Shown in pieces: positions 19,794 through 32,297 of a stretch of 64,000 bases of DNA. The notes under the pieces are model-generated. The model was given only the letters and a program-made list of their open reading frames with translations. It did not search any database and was not told the DNA's origin. The stretch spans positions 18,368,254 through 18,432,253 of the forward strand of contig NW_022145606.1 in assembly GCF_000002235.5 (NCBI RefSeq). Reading direction: 5' to 3'. The position numbers were made by a program, and so were the translations under genes. Positions within the stretch are counted from its first letter, which is position 1; each line of letters opens with the position of its first letter. The stretch is from Strongylocentrotus purpuratus. Its lineage: Eukaryota > Echinodermata > Echinoidea > Camarodonta > Strongylocentrotidae.

Positions 19794-21629
19794 TTTATTT
19801 TTATTTCTTCCGTACACTTTTTTTGTGTATACGTTTACTCGAAATCGACTTGGTCAAATTCCTTCAAATTTCTGATAGTCATTAGGCCCTATAATATCAA
19901 GTTCCCGAAACCTTTTTCAAGTGCATGGGGTCATCGTGACGTCATCCAGGCGCCATTTTGTAAAAATCAAGTCATTATCATATCTCGATAACGAGTCTTC
20001 AAAAATAAACCATATTTGGTATACATCAACTTCAGGTCAAAGTTCAACTAAAAATGTCAACAAAATTTGCGCGCGCACCTCGACGCGCACGTACGCGCGC
20101 ATTAAAATTTTAAAATGCTCAAATTCGTTCCAAATTTTTTTTGCACACGTTTCAGGCAATTGTAAGCATTTTCAAGATTTTGCGCGAGAGCACTTTTTTG
20201 CGCGCGTTTCCGCGCGTAAGTGCGCGTACTGACATTTTACAACATGGAAACGCCAAATTTTCTCTATCATATCAACCACATTTTTCCAAGCATTTTGATA
20301 CCTTGTTCACCTTTTTCTGACCAGTGATAACGCAATGAGCGTCCGTCAAAGTTTACAGCACACGCGGATCTGCATTATCCCTATCCACATTACATGTGCA
20401 AAAACAAGCCTATACAAAATTCATTTTAACTCTTCAGAATGGATAGATACCCCCAATTTTTTTCATATTTAGATAGATCATGAGTCGGAGATATGATTTC
20501 ATGTCTCATTTGACCCTCAATTAACTCATGACGTCATCATAATGGCCTCCGAACTTAAAATTTCAATTTGCATATTATGACGTTAGCAGATTTTTGGAAA
20601 ATTGATTGTATCTCTGTAAATGTTGATCAATTTTCTTTCAAATTTTGATATGTTTTAGCTGAGAATATTTTCTACGAATGTATTTCACACGATATTTCAT
20701 TTGAACAATGGCATCATGGCGTATTTTTGCGATTAAAGGAGGCATGTCAATTTTTCACATTTTGCGTGTATTCTCTATGGGACATGACTTTTTCTCAAAA
20801 CTGGTTTCTACATTCTTGTCTTTCGCGAGCAATATCTCCGTCGTTTTATCTTCGTTTACGCTGAGCTTTGAGTATGTTGTAGCTGAGTCAATATGCTATC
20901 GTAAGTGTGCCCTTTAATTTTCGATCAGATGCCGGGATCATGCTCATATTTCACTTACAAAGTGGGATTTGATAATTCCATTTTCCGTTTACGTGTAATC
21001 TCTATGGGAAATATTTTAGTACATCGGTAACGCACTTGACTTCCGACCTCGAAGTCCCTGGTTCGAGTCCGGGCGTCTCCAACAATTTTTTTCTTCACTT
21101 TTTTTTTCTTTTTGACCTTTCACTGTACCTTTTCCTTTGCTTATTAAAACACGTAGAATCACAAATAATGTTATAAACAACCATGTTTACTTTATTATTC
21201 CCCTATTATCACTTGATCCATTACTTTTTGAGTGTAGTCCCTATGGGAGATGACTTTTTCTCAAATCTGGATTCTACATTCCTGTCTTTTGCGAGCAATA
21301 TCGCCGTTATTTCCGTTTGGTTTTTGTTGATTTTGGAGTATGTTGTAGCTGAGACTATATGCTATCTAAATGTTCCCTCATTTTTTTCAATCAGATGTCA
21401 TCATGGTCTGTTGATGATCATCATCAACATCATCATGATGATCATCATCATCATCAACATCGTCATCACCATTACTATCAGGATCATCATCATCATGATC
21501 ATCATGATGATCATCATTGTTTACATGTCTATATAACTTCTCCCTTTCTCAATATAGTAAGTATTATAATCTATCATAAGACTTGAAGACAGACCACCTT
21601 AATCGTCCTCGTGACGATTTAAATTCTAG
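19794..21629 (+). repeat. array unit 3 (type A, 1836 bp)
   Basis: Near-identical copy of unit 2. Differences are a few substitutions, including one in the tRNA-like A-box and some in the (CAT)n tract. Confidence 0.85.
21007..21081 (+). other. tRNA-like Pol III module, unit 3 (A-box mutated)
   Basis: Same as unit 2 except TGGTACATCGG is TAGTACATCGG and the variable arm reads CGAAGTCC. B-box intact. Confidence 0.45.
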
Positions 21630-23405
21630 TTTTTATTTATTCCGTACACTTTTTTTGTGTATACGTTTACTCGAACTCGACCTGGTCAATTTCCTTCAAA
21701 TTTCTGCTAGTCATCAGGCCCTATGATATGAAGTTCCCGAAACCTTTTTCAAGTTCATGGGGTCATCGTGACGTCATCCAGGCGCCATTTTGTAAAAATC
21801 AGGTCATTATCATATCTCAATAACGAGTAATCAAAAATAAACCATATTTAGTATACATCAACTTCCGGTCAAAGGTCAACGAAAAATGTCAAAAAAATTT
21901 GCGCGCGCACCTCGACGCGCACGTACGCGCGCATTAAAATTTTAAAATGGTCAAATTCGTTCCAAATTAATTTTGCATACGTTTCAGGCCATTTTAAGCA
22001 TTTTGCAAAAAAACGCGCGCACGGACATGCGCGCGCGTTTTCGCGCATAATTGCATCTTCCAACATAGAATCGCCAAATTTTTTCTGTCATCATATTTGG
22101 CACCTTTTTTCAAGCATTTTGATACCTTGTTCAACTTTTTCTGCCCATTAATAACGGAATGAGCGTCCGTTTAAGATAATTACCGTGCGTGCGAGCTCTT
22201 GTAATACATAACATACATGTGCAAAAACATGCCTATACAAAATTCATTGTAACTCTTCAGGATGGATAGATACCCCCCAATTTCTTTCATATTTAAATAG
22301 ATTATGAGTTGGAGATATGATTTCATGTTTCATTTGACCCTCAATTAACTCATGACGTCATCATAATGGCCTCCGAACTCAAAATTTCAATTTTCATATT
22401 ATGACGTCAGCAGATTTTTGGAAAATTGATTGTATCTCTGCAAATATTGATCAATTTTCTTTCAAATTTTGATATGTTCTACCTTAGAATATTCTCTACA
22501 AATGCAGTCACCACGATATTTCATTTTGACAAAGGCATCATGGCGTATTTTTGCGATTAAAGGAGGCATGTCAATTTTTCACATTTTGCGTGTATTCTCT
22601 ATGGGACATGACTTTTTCTCAAAACTGGTTTCTACATTCTCGTCTTTCGCGAGCAATATCTCCGTCGTTTTATCTTTGTTTACCCTGAGCTTTGAGTATG
22701 TTGTAGCTGAGACAATAAGCTATCACAGGTGTGCCTTTTATTTTTCGATCAGATGCCGGGATCATGCTCATATTTCACTTACAAAGTGGGATTTGAGAAT
22801 TACATTTTCCGTTTACGTGTAATCTCTATAGGAAATGTTTTGGTATATCGGCAACGCACTTGACTTCCGACCTCGAGGTCCCTGGTTCGAGTCCGGGCGT
22901 CTCCAACAATTTTTTTTCTTCACTTTTTTTTCTTTTTGACCTTTCACTGTACCATCTCCTTTGAATATTAAAACACATACAATCGCAAATAATGTAATAA
23001 ACAACCATATTTACTTTATTATTACCCTATTATCACTTGATCCATTACTTTTTGCGTGTAATCCTTATGGGAGATGACTTTTTCTCAAATCTGGATTCTA
23101 CATTCTTGTCTTTTGCGAGCAATATCGCCGTTATTTCGGCTTGATTTTTGTTGATTTTTGAGTATGTTGTAGCTGAGACTATATACTATCTCAATGTTCT
23201 CTCATTTTTTTCAGTCTGATGTCATCATGGTCTGTTGATGATAATCATCAACATCATCATGATCATCATCATCATCATATTCGTCATCACAATTACTATC
23301 AAGATCATCATCATCATGATCATCATGATGATCATCATTGTTTACATGTCTATATAACTTGAAGGCAGACCACCTTATTCGTCCTCGTGACGAATTAAAT
23401 TCTAG
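21630..23405 (+). repeat. array unit 4 (type A)
   Basis: The start resembles unit 1 (TTTTATTTATTCCGTACAC), while the GCGCGC part around 22010-22045 resembles unit 6. The 3' hairpin is ATTCGTC/GACGAAT. Confidence 0.8.
22831..22905 (+). other. tRNA-like Pol III module, unit 4
   Basis: Acceptor GGAAATG, A-box TGGTATATCGG, D-loop GGCAACGC, B-box GGTTCGAGTCC intact, T8 run downstream. Confidence 0.5.
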
Positions 23406-25198
23406 TTTTTATTTATTCCGTACACTTTTTTTGTGTATACGTTTACTCGAACTCGACCTGGTCAATTTCCTTCAAATTTCTGCTAGTCATCAGGCCCTAT
23501 GATATGAAGTTCCCGAAACCTTTTTCAAGTTCATGGGGTCATCGTGACGTCATCCAGGCGCCATTTTGTAAAAATCAGGTCATTATCATATCTCAATAAC
23601 GAGTAATCAAAAATAAACCATATTTAGTATACATCAACTTCCGGTCAAAGGTCAACTAAAAATGTCATCAAAATCCGTGCGCGCACCTCGACGCGCACGT
23701 ACGCCCGCTTAAAATTTTTAAAATGCTCCAATTCGTCCCAAATTTTGTTTGCACACGTTTCAGGTCATTTTAAGCATTTCAAAATTTTCCGTTCGTAAGT
23801 GTCCCCGCGCGCGTAAAAAGTCAAATTTAATTTTTTTTACATGATTTAGATTCCTCTTACCGTAAATGACAATTTACATTAATTTCAGTCACTCTTGACC
23901 TTTCATAAGGCCGTGAGCGCGCGTCAAAGTTCAAAATCCGCGCGTGCTGCTATGGGCAATATAATGCAAATTTGATCAAAAACATGCCATTTTAAAAATC
24001 AAAATAGCTCTTCAGATAGTCCATTGACCCCCAATTTTTATATCATGGTTGGAAAAAGCATGAGTTGGAGATATGAATTCATGTCTCATTTGATCCTCAA
24101 TTAACTCATGACGTCATCATAATGGCCTCCGAACTCAAAATTTCAATTTGCATATTATGACGTCAGCAGATTTTTAAAACATTGATTGTATCTCTGTAAA
24201 TATTGATCAATTTTCTTTCAAATTTTGATATGATCTAGCTGAGACAATTCTCTACAAATGCAGTCACCACGATATTTCATTTTGACAAAGGCATCATGGC
24301 GTATTTTTGCGATTAAAGGAGGCATGTCAATTTTTCACATTTTGCGTGTATTCTCTATGGGACATGACTTTTTCTCAAAACTGGATTCTACATCCTGTCT
24401 TTTGCGAGCAATATCTCCGTCGTTTTAGCTTTGTTTACGCTGAACTTTGAGTATGTTGTAGCTGAGACAATAAGCTATCACAAGTGTGCCCTTTATTTTT
24501 CGATCAGATGCCGGGATCATGCTCACATTTCAATTACAAAGTGGGATTTGTGCATTCCATTTTCCGTTTACGTGTAATCTCTATGGGAAATGTTTTGGTA
24601 TATCGGTAATGCACTTGACTTCCGACATCGAGGTCCCTGGTTCGAGTCCGGGCGTCTCCAACAATTTTTTTTTCTTCACTTTTTTTTCTTTTTGACCATT
24701 CACTCTACCATCTCCTTTGAATATTAAAACACGTACAATCGCAAATAATGTAATAAACAACCATATTTACTTTATTATTACCCTATTATCACTAGATCCA
24801 TTACTTTTTGCGTGTAATCCTTATGGGAGATGACTTTTTCTCAAATCTGGATTCTACATTCTTGTCTTTTGCGAGCAATATCGCCGTTATTTCGGCTTGA
24901 TTTTTGTTGATTTTTGAGTATGTTGTAGCTGAGACTATATACTATCTAAATGTTCTCTCATTTTGTTCAGTCTGATGTCATCGTGGTCTGTTGATGATAA
25001 TCATCAACATCATCATGATCATGATCATCATCATCGTCGTCATCCCCATTACTATCAAGATCATCATCATCATCATGATCATCATTGTTTACATGTCTAT
25101 ATAACTTCTCCCTTTCTCAATATAGTAAATATTATAATACATCATAAGACTTGAAGACAGACCACCTAATTCGTCCCCATGACGAATTAAATTTCTAG
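23406..25198 (+). repeat. array unit 5 (type A)
   Basis: Near-identical to unit 1 (offset about 7.24 kb), apart from a small deletion in the GCGCGC patch near 23815. This suggests a higher-order duplication of a multi-unit block. It ends directly against the 5' cassette of unit 6. Confidence 0.8.
24586..24660 (+). other. tRNA-like Pol III module, unit 5
   Basis: As unit 1 but with TATATCGGTAATGC in the D arm and CGACATCGAGG after the anticodon loop. B-box intact. Confidence 0.5.
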
Positions 25199-27082
25199 TT
25201 AGGTGGTCTGTCAACGACAGATCACCTATTGTTTTCGTCAGAATTTTCTTTCTTTATTATTATTATTATTATTTATTTTTATTTATTTTCACACTTTTTT
25301 GTTAACAGGATAACTCAAGATCAGTTTAGTCAATTTCGTTCAATTTTGGCACAGTCATAGGTCATTGTCATGAGACGTTAGAGTAACATTTTCAAGGTCA
25401 TCAAGTTTTCATGACGTCATCCAGGCGCCATTTTGTGTTTTTTTTGGTACTTTTTACTCATGATCATATCTTCATAACGGAAAGGCATTTCTCATTCATA
25501 TTTATCACGATTAAGGTCAATATCCGTCCGGTCAATTTCAGGTCAGAAAACGCGCGCGCATGCGTACGTCCGCGCGTCACCGCGCGCGCAAAAAATAAAA
25601 ATGCTCCAAATCGTCTCAAATTTTTTTTGCATACGTTTCAGGCCATTTTAAGCATTTTGCAAAAAACGCGCGCACGCACATGCGCGCGCGTTTTCGCGCG
25701 TAATTGCTTTTTCCTACATAGAATCGCCAATTTTTTTCTGTCATCATATTTGACACATTTTTCCAAGCATTTTGATACCTTGTTCACCTTTTTCTGACCA
25801 TTAATAACGGAATGAGCGTCCGTTTAAGATAATTTCCGTGCGTGCGAGCTCTTGTAATACATAGCATACATGGGCAAAAACATGCCTATACAAAATCCAT
25901 TGTAGCGCTTTAGGATGTAAAGTGAACCCAATTTTTTTCTCCATATTTTGATAGAGTATGAATTGAAAATATGATTTCATGTCTCATTTGACCCTCAATT
26001 AACTCATGACGTCATCATAATGGCCTCCCAACTCAAAATTTCAATTTGCATATTATGACGTCAGTATTTTTCTGGAAAATTGACTGTATCTCTGTAAATA
26101 TTGATTGATTTTCTTCCAAATTTTGATATGATCTAGCTGAGACAATTTTCTACAAATGCAGTTGCCACAATATTTCATTTTGACAAAGGTATCATGGCGT
26201 ATTTTTGCGATTAAAGGTGGCATGTCAATTTTTCACATTTTGCGTGTATTCTCTATGGGACATGACTTTTTCTCAAAACTGGATTCTACATCCTGTCTTT
26301 TGCGAGCAATATCTCCGTCGTTTTAGCTTTGTTTTCGCTGAGCTTCGAGTATGTTGTAGCTGAGACAATAAGCTATCACAAGTGTGCCCTTTATTTTTCG
26401 ATCAGATGCCGGGATCATGCTCATATCTCACTTGCAAAGTGGGATTTGATCATTCCATTTTCCATTTACGTGTAATCTCAATGGGAAATGTTTTGGTATA
26501 TCGGTAACGCACTTGACTTCCGACCTCGAGGTCCCTGGTTCGAGTCCGGGCGTCTCCAACAATTTTTTTTAAAACTTTTTTTTCTTTTTAACCTTTTACT
26601 GTACCATCTCCTTTAAATATTAAAACACGTACAATCGCAAATAATGTAATAGACAACCATATTTACTTTATTATTACCCTATTATCACTTGATCCATTAC
26701 TTTTTGCATGTAATCCTTATGGGAGATGACTTTTTCTCAAATCTGGATTCTACATTCTTGTCTTTTGCGAGCAATATCGCCATTATTTCGGCTTGATTTT
26801 TGTTGATTTTTAAGTATGTTGTAGCTGAGACTATATATCTCAACGTCCCCTCATTTTTTAATCAGATGTCATCATGGTCTGTTGATAATCATCAACATCA
26901 CCATGCTCATCATCATCGTCATCACCATTACTATCAAGATCATCATCATGATCATCATTATTTACATGTCTATATAACTTCTCCCTTTTTCAATACAGTA
27001 AATATTGAATTAAAGATGAGCATGAACATAGGAATTGAAGACAGACCACCTAATTCGTCCCCATGACGAATTAAATTTCTAG
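25199..27082 (+). repeat. array unit 6 (complete type A element with own 5' end)
   Basis: Begins TTAGGTGGTCTGTCAACGAC directly after the CTAG of unit 5 and ends ACAGACCACCT plus hairpin plus CTAG at 27082. Both termini are present, about 1.88 kb. The left half (TTTTTTGTTAACAGGATAACT) diverges from units 1 to 5 toward type B. Confidence 0.85.
26484..26558 (+). other. tRNA-like Pol III module, unit 6
   Basis: Acceptor GGAAATG, A-box TGGTATATCGG, B-box GGTTCGAGTCC, T8 run. Same CCG-type loop. Confidence 0.5.
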
Positions 27083-28572
27083 TATTTTAATTGAATTTGT
27101 ACAAAAACACAATTCAATTAAAATAAATTTGCGACCACTCTTTTGTGTGCACGATTACTCAAAATTGAACCGTCCAATTTCTTTCAAATTTAAGACAGTC
27201 ATAGGTCATCATCTTAAGACGTGACAGGAACATTTTTAAGTTCATCAACATATCGTGACGTCATCCAGGCGCCATTTTGTGAAGTGCTCTGAGAATCAAC
27301 TCATGATCATATCTTCATAACCGTAAATCATTTCTCATTCATATTTATAACGATTATGGTCAATATCCGTCCGGTCAACTTAAGGTCAATTAACGCGCGC
27401 GTACGCGTCCGTCCGCGTGTCGGTGCGCGCAAAAATAAAAAATGCTCATAATCACTTTTTGATCAAATTAGAGTACGTTTTAGGCCATTTCAAGCATTTC
27501 GAAAATTTCGAAAATTTTCGCAAGCATAAATTTGCGCGCACGTTTGTGTTCGTAATGGTCGTACGCAAACGAGAATCGCCTTTTTTTGTCTATCATAGTA
27601 TTGCCCAATTTATTCCAAACGATTTGATACCATGTTTATCTCTTTATGACCATTAATAACGAAATGAGCGTCCGTTCAAGGTAAAGTCCGTTCGAACCCT
27701 CAATTAACTCACGACGTCATGATTGCCTCCGTTCAAGGTAAATGTCCGTGCGTGCGAGCTCTTGTAATACATAGCATATATGGGCAAAAACATGCCTATA
27801 CAAAATCCATTGTAGCTCTTCAGAAGGGATAGATACTCCCAATTCTTTTTCATATTTGGATAGATTATGAGTCGGAGATATGATTTCATGTCTCATTTGA
27901 CACTCAATTAACTCATGACGTCATCATAATGGCCTCCTAACTCAAATTTTCAATTTGCATACTATGACGTCAGCATATTTTTGGGAAAATTGATTGTATC
28001 TCTGTAAATATTGATCAATTTTCATCCAAATTTTGATATGTTCTAGCTGAGACAAATCTCTACAAATAAAGTTACGACGTATTTTTCATTTTGACAATGG
28101 CATCATGGCGTATTTTTGCGATTAAAGGAGGCATGTCAATTTTCACATTTTGCGTGTATTCTCTACGGGACATGACTTTTTATCAAAACTGGATTCTACA
28201 TTCTTGTCTTTCGCGAGCAATATCTCCATCATTTTATCTTCGTTTACGCTGAGCTTTGAGTATGTTGTAGCTCAGACAATGAGCTATAATAAGTGTGCCC
28301 TTTATTTTTCGATCATATGCCGGTATCGTGCTCATATTTCACTTACAAAGTGGGATTTGAGAATTGTATTTTCCGTTTCCGTGTAATCTCTATGGGAAAT
28401 ATTTTGGTATATCGGTAACGCACTTGACTTCCGACCTCGCGGTCCCTGGATCGAGTCCTGGCGTCTCCAACAATTTTTTTTTCATCAAATTTTTTACTTT
28501 TTGACGTGTCAATGATCATGAAAATTGAAGACAGACCACCTAATTCGTCCCCATGACGAATTAAATTTCTAG
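27083..28572 (+). repeat. array unit 7 (type A-like, with extra start hairpin)
   Basis: Starts with a separate palindrome at 27084-27123 (ATTTTAATTGAATTTGT and its inverse). The (CAT)n block before the 3' end has been deleted. Ends with the standard type A hairpin and CTAG. Confidence 0.75.
28395..28469 (+). other. tRNA-like module, unit 7 (B-box mutated)
   Basis: GGTTCGAGTCC has become GGATCGAGTCC and the T stem is weakened (CCTGG against CCTGG). Probably the most decayed copy. Confidence 0.4.
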
Positions 28573-29702
28573 TTTTTCTTATTTCGACCCACTTTTTGTT
28601 AGCAAGATAACTTAGAAAAAGCTTAATCAAATAACTTGAAATTTAGCACACATATGTATAGGCATATGGAAAAAACACAGTAAGGTTTTCAACCTTGACC
28701 TTGACTGATGACGTCATCTAGGCGCCATTTTGTGAAATTTTCTGAAAATAAACTCTTGATCATATCTTCATAACCAAAGGTTATTTCTCATTCATATTTA
28801 TCATGATCAAGGTCAATATCAGTCCAGTCAATTTCAGGTCAAAAAACGCGCGCGTGCGCGTACGTCCGCGCGTCAATACGCGCGCAAAAATTTTAAATGC
28901 TCAAAATCGTCTCAAATTTTTTTTGCATACGTTTTAGGTCATTTAAAGCATTTTATAAAAATTCGCGCGTACGAGCATGCGCGCGCGTTTTCGCGCGTAA
29001 CACCATTACAAAACATAGAATCGCCATTTTTTTTTCTTTCATGATATTTCTCATATTTTTTCGAGGAATTTGATACCATGTTTATCTCTTTATGACCATT
29101 AATAACAAGATGAGCGTCAATTTTAGATAAATGTCGGCGCGCGCGAGCTCTTTTAATACATAGCATATATTGGCAAAAACATGCCTATTCAAATTCCATT
29201 ATAACTCTTTGGGATGGAACTGGACCCCCAATTTTTTTCATATTTAGATAGAGTATGAGGCGGAGATATGATACCATGTCTCATTTGGCCATTAAATGTA
29301 TTGTGACATCATCATAATGGCCTTGAAACTCAAAATACGAATTTGCATATTATGACTTCAGCATATTTATGGAAAATTGATTGTATTTTTGTAAATATTG
29401 ATCGATTTTCTTTTAAATTTCGATATGTTGTAGCTAAGATAATTCTCTACAAGCTAAATATTCACCATTTTTCATTTTGATGACGTCATCAGAGTGAAAA
29501 TTTCGATTAAAGGCCTCATGTCAGAAATTTCATAATTTGCGTGTTATGACTATAGAAGGTGAATTTCGTTCACGTAATGAATCTACATGATATTGTTTTT
29601 TAAGATTTTTTAAGCAGTATCTCGCTTATTTTTGCTCTATTTTGTCTCAAATGTTAGTTGACCAGCCCACCTATACTTGTTCCAAACAAGTATTATGTCT
29701 AG
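28573..29702 (+). repeat. array unit 8 (type B)
   Basis: Body TTCGACCCACTTTTTGTTAG, GACGTCATCTAGGCGCCATT, GCGCGC patches, ends CAGCCCACCT, hairpin ATACTTGTT-CCA-AACAAGTAT, CTAG. No tRNA-like module. Confidence 0.8.
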
Positions 29703-30920
29703 TCAGGTGGGCTGTATCTAATACAGACCACCTTATATTTTTGTTAAAATTGCCTTTATTTATTTCTTTATTTCTTTATTTCTTTATTTTTCTTATTTCC
29801 ACCCACTTTTTTGTTAGCAAGATAACTTTGTAATGGTTCTATCAAATGCTTTGATATTTGGCCCACATATGTATAGGCATATGGACAAAACACGGTTAAG
29901 TTTTCAACCTTGACCTTGACCGATGACGTCATCTAGGCGCCATTTTGTGAAATTTTCGGAAAATCAATTCATGATCATATCTTCATAACCAAAAGGTATT
30001 TCTCATTCATATTTATCATGATTAAGGTCAATATCAGTCCGGTTAATTTCAGGTCAAAATACGCGCGCGTGCGCGTACGTCCGCGCGTCAATGCGCGCGC
30101 AAATTTTTTAAATGTTCAAAATCATCTCAAATTTATTTTGCATACGTTTTAGGTCATTTAAAGCATTTTATAAAAAATCGCGCGTACGAGCATGCGCGCG
30201 CGTTTTCGCGCGTAACACCATTAAAAAACATAGAATCGCCATTTTTTTTTCTTTTATGATATTTCTCATATTTTTTCGAGGAATTTGATACCATGTTTAT
30301 CTCTTTATGACCATTAATAACAACATGAGCGTCAATTCAAGATAAATGTCCGTGCGCGCGAGCTCTTTTAATACATAGCATATATAGGCAAAAACATGCC
30401 TATACAAAATCCGTTATAGCTCTTTGGAATGCACCGGGTTCCTCAATTTTTTTTCATATTAAGATAGAGTATGAGTCGGAAATATGATTCCATGTCTCAT
30501 TTGGCCATTAAGTGTATCGTGACATCATCACAATGGCCTTGGAACTCAAAATACGAATTTGCATATAATGACGCTAGCATATTTATGGAAAATTGATTGC
30601 ATCTCTGTAAATATTGATCAATTTTCTTCAAAATTTCGATATGTTGTAGCTAAGACAATTCTCTACAAGCTCAGTAATAATCATTTTTCATTTTGATGAC
30701 GTCATCATAGTGAAAATCTCGATTAAAGGCCTCATGTCAAAAGGCCTTCATAATTTGCGTGTTATGCCTATAGAAGGTGAATTTCGTTCACGTCATGAAA
30801 CTACATGATATTGTTTTTCAAGAATTTTTAAGCAGTATCTCGCTTATTTTTGCTCTATTTTGTCTCAAATTTAAGTTGACCAGCCCACCTATACTTGTTC
30901 CAAACAAGTATTATGTCTAG
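29703..30920 (+). repeat. array unit 9 (complete type B element, 1.2 kb)
   Basis: Starts TCAGGTGGGCTGTATC immediately after the CTAG of unit 8 (junction 29702/29703) and ends CTAG at 30920. It is the cleanest full-length type B copy and best defines the family ends. Confidence 0.85.
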
Positions 30921-32064
30921 TTATTTATTTATTTTTCTTAATTCTCGCCACTTTTTTGTTAGCAAGATAACTTGAAATTGTCTGAATCAAATCACTTGAA
31001 ATTTGGCAGACATATGTATAGGCATATAGAGAAATGACAATAATGTTTTCAACCTTGACCGTGACTGATGACGTCATCTAGGCGCCATTTTGTGAAATTT
31101 TCTGAAAATCAACTCATGATCATATCTTCATAACCAAAAGTAATTTCTCATTCATATTTATCATGATCAAGGTCAATATCAGTCCGGTCAATTTCAGGTC
31201 AAAAAACGCGCGCGTGCGCGTACGTCCGCGCGTCAGTGCGCGCGCAAAATTTTAAAATGCTCAAAATCGTCTCAAATTTATTTTGCATGTGTTTTAAGTC
31301 ATTTTAAGCATTTTATAAAAAATCGCGCACACGCGCATGTGCGCGCGTTTTCGCGCGTTTTCGCGCGTAACACCATTACAAAACATAGAATCGCCATTTT
31401 TTTTTCTTTCACAATATTTCTCATATTTTTTCAAGGAATTTGATACCATGTTTATCTCTTTATGACCATTAATAACAAGATGAGCGTCAATTCAAGATAA
31501 AACTCTGTGCGCGCGAGCTCTTTTAATACATAGCATATATGGGCAAAAACATGCCTATACAAAATCCATTATAGCTCTTTGGAATGAGCCGTGACCTTCA
31601 GTTTGTTTTCATATTTAGATAGAGTATGAGTCGGAAATATGATTCCATGTCTCATTTGGCCATTAAGTGTATCGTGACATCATCATAATGGCCTTGGAAC
31701 TCAAAATACGAATTTGCATATTATGACGTCAGCATATTTATGGAAAATTGATTGTATCTCTGTAATTATTGATCGATTTTCTTCCAAATTTCGATATGTT
31801 GTAGCTAAGACAATTTTCTACAAGCTCAGTTGTCATTATTTTTCATTTTGATCACGTTATCATAGTGAAAATTACGATTAAAGGGCACATATCAGAAATT
31901 TCTTAAGTTGCGTGTTATGCCTATGGAAGGTGAATTTCGTTCACATCATTAATCTACATGACATTGTTTTTTAGCAGTATCTTGCTTATTTTTGCTCTAT
32001 TTTGTCTCAAATTTTAGTGGACCAGCCCACCTATACTTGTTCCAAACAAGTATTATATGTCTAG
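30921..32064 (+). repeat. array unit 10 (type B, no 5' cassette)
   Basis: Starts TTATTTATTTATTTTTC after CTAG. The 3' end has ATTATATGTCTAG, a 2-bp insertion after the hairpin. Confidence 0.8.
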
Positions 32065-32071
32065 TTTATTA

Positions 32072-32262
32072 TCAGGTGGGCTGTATCTAATACAGACCAC
32101 CTTATATTTTTGTTAAAATCGCCTTTATTATTTATTTATTATTTATCAGGTGGGCTGTATATCGTACAGACCACCTTATAATTTCGTTAGAATTGCCTTT
32201 ATTTATTTATCAGGTGGGCTGTATCTAATACAGACCACCTTATATTTTTGTTAAAATTGCCT

Positions 32263-32297
<35 letters not shown>

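Noticed and set aside
18100..20232. Repeated 98-103 codon ORFs with NKICARTSTRTYARIK-like sequence
   Set aside because: Encoded by the GCGCGC-rich patch of type A units. The frame is not kept in units 4-7, so no selection for a protein is visible.
17757..27066. Recurring ORFs with His-rich or Ile/Met-rich ends
   Set aside because: Products of the (CAT)n tract read in different frames in each array unit; the ORFs start in non-coding repeat body.
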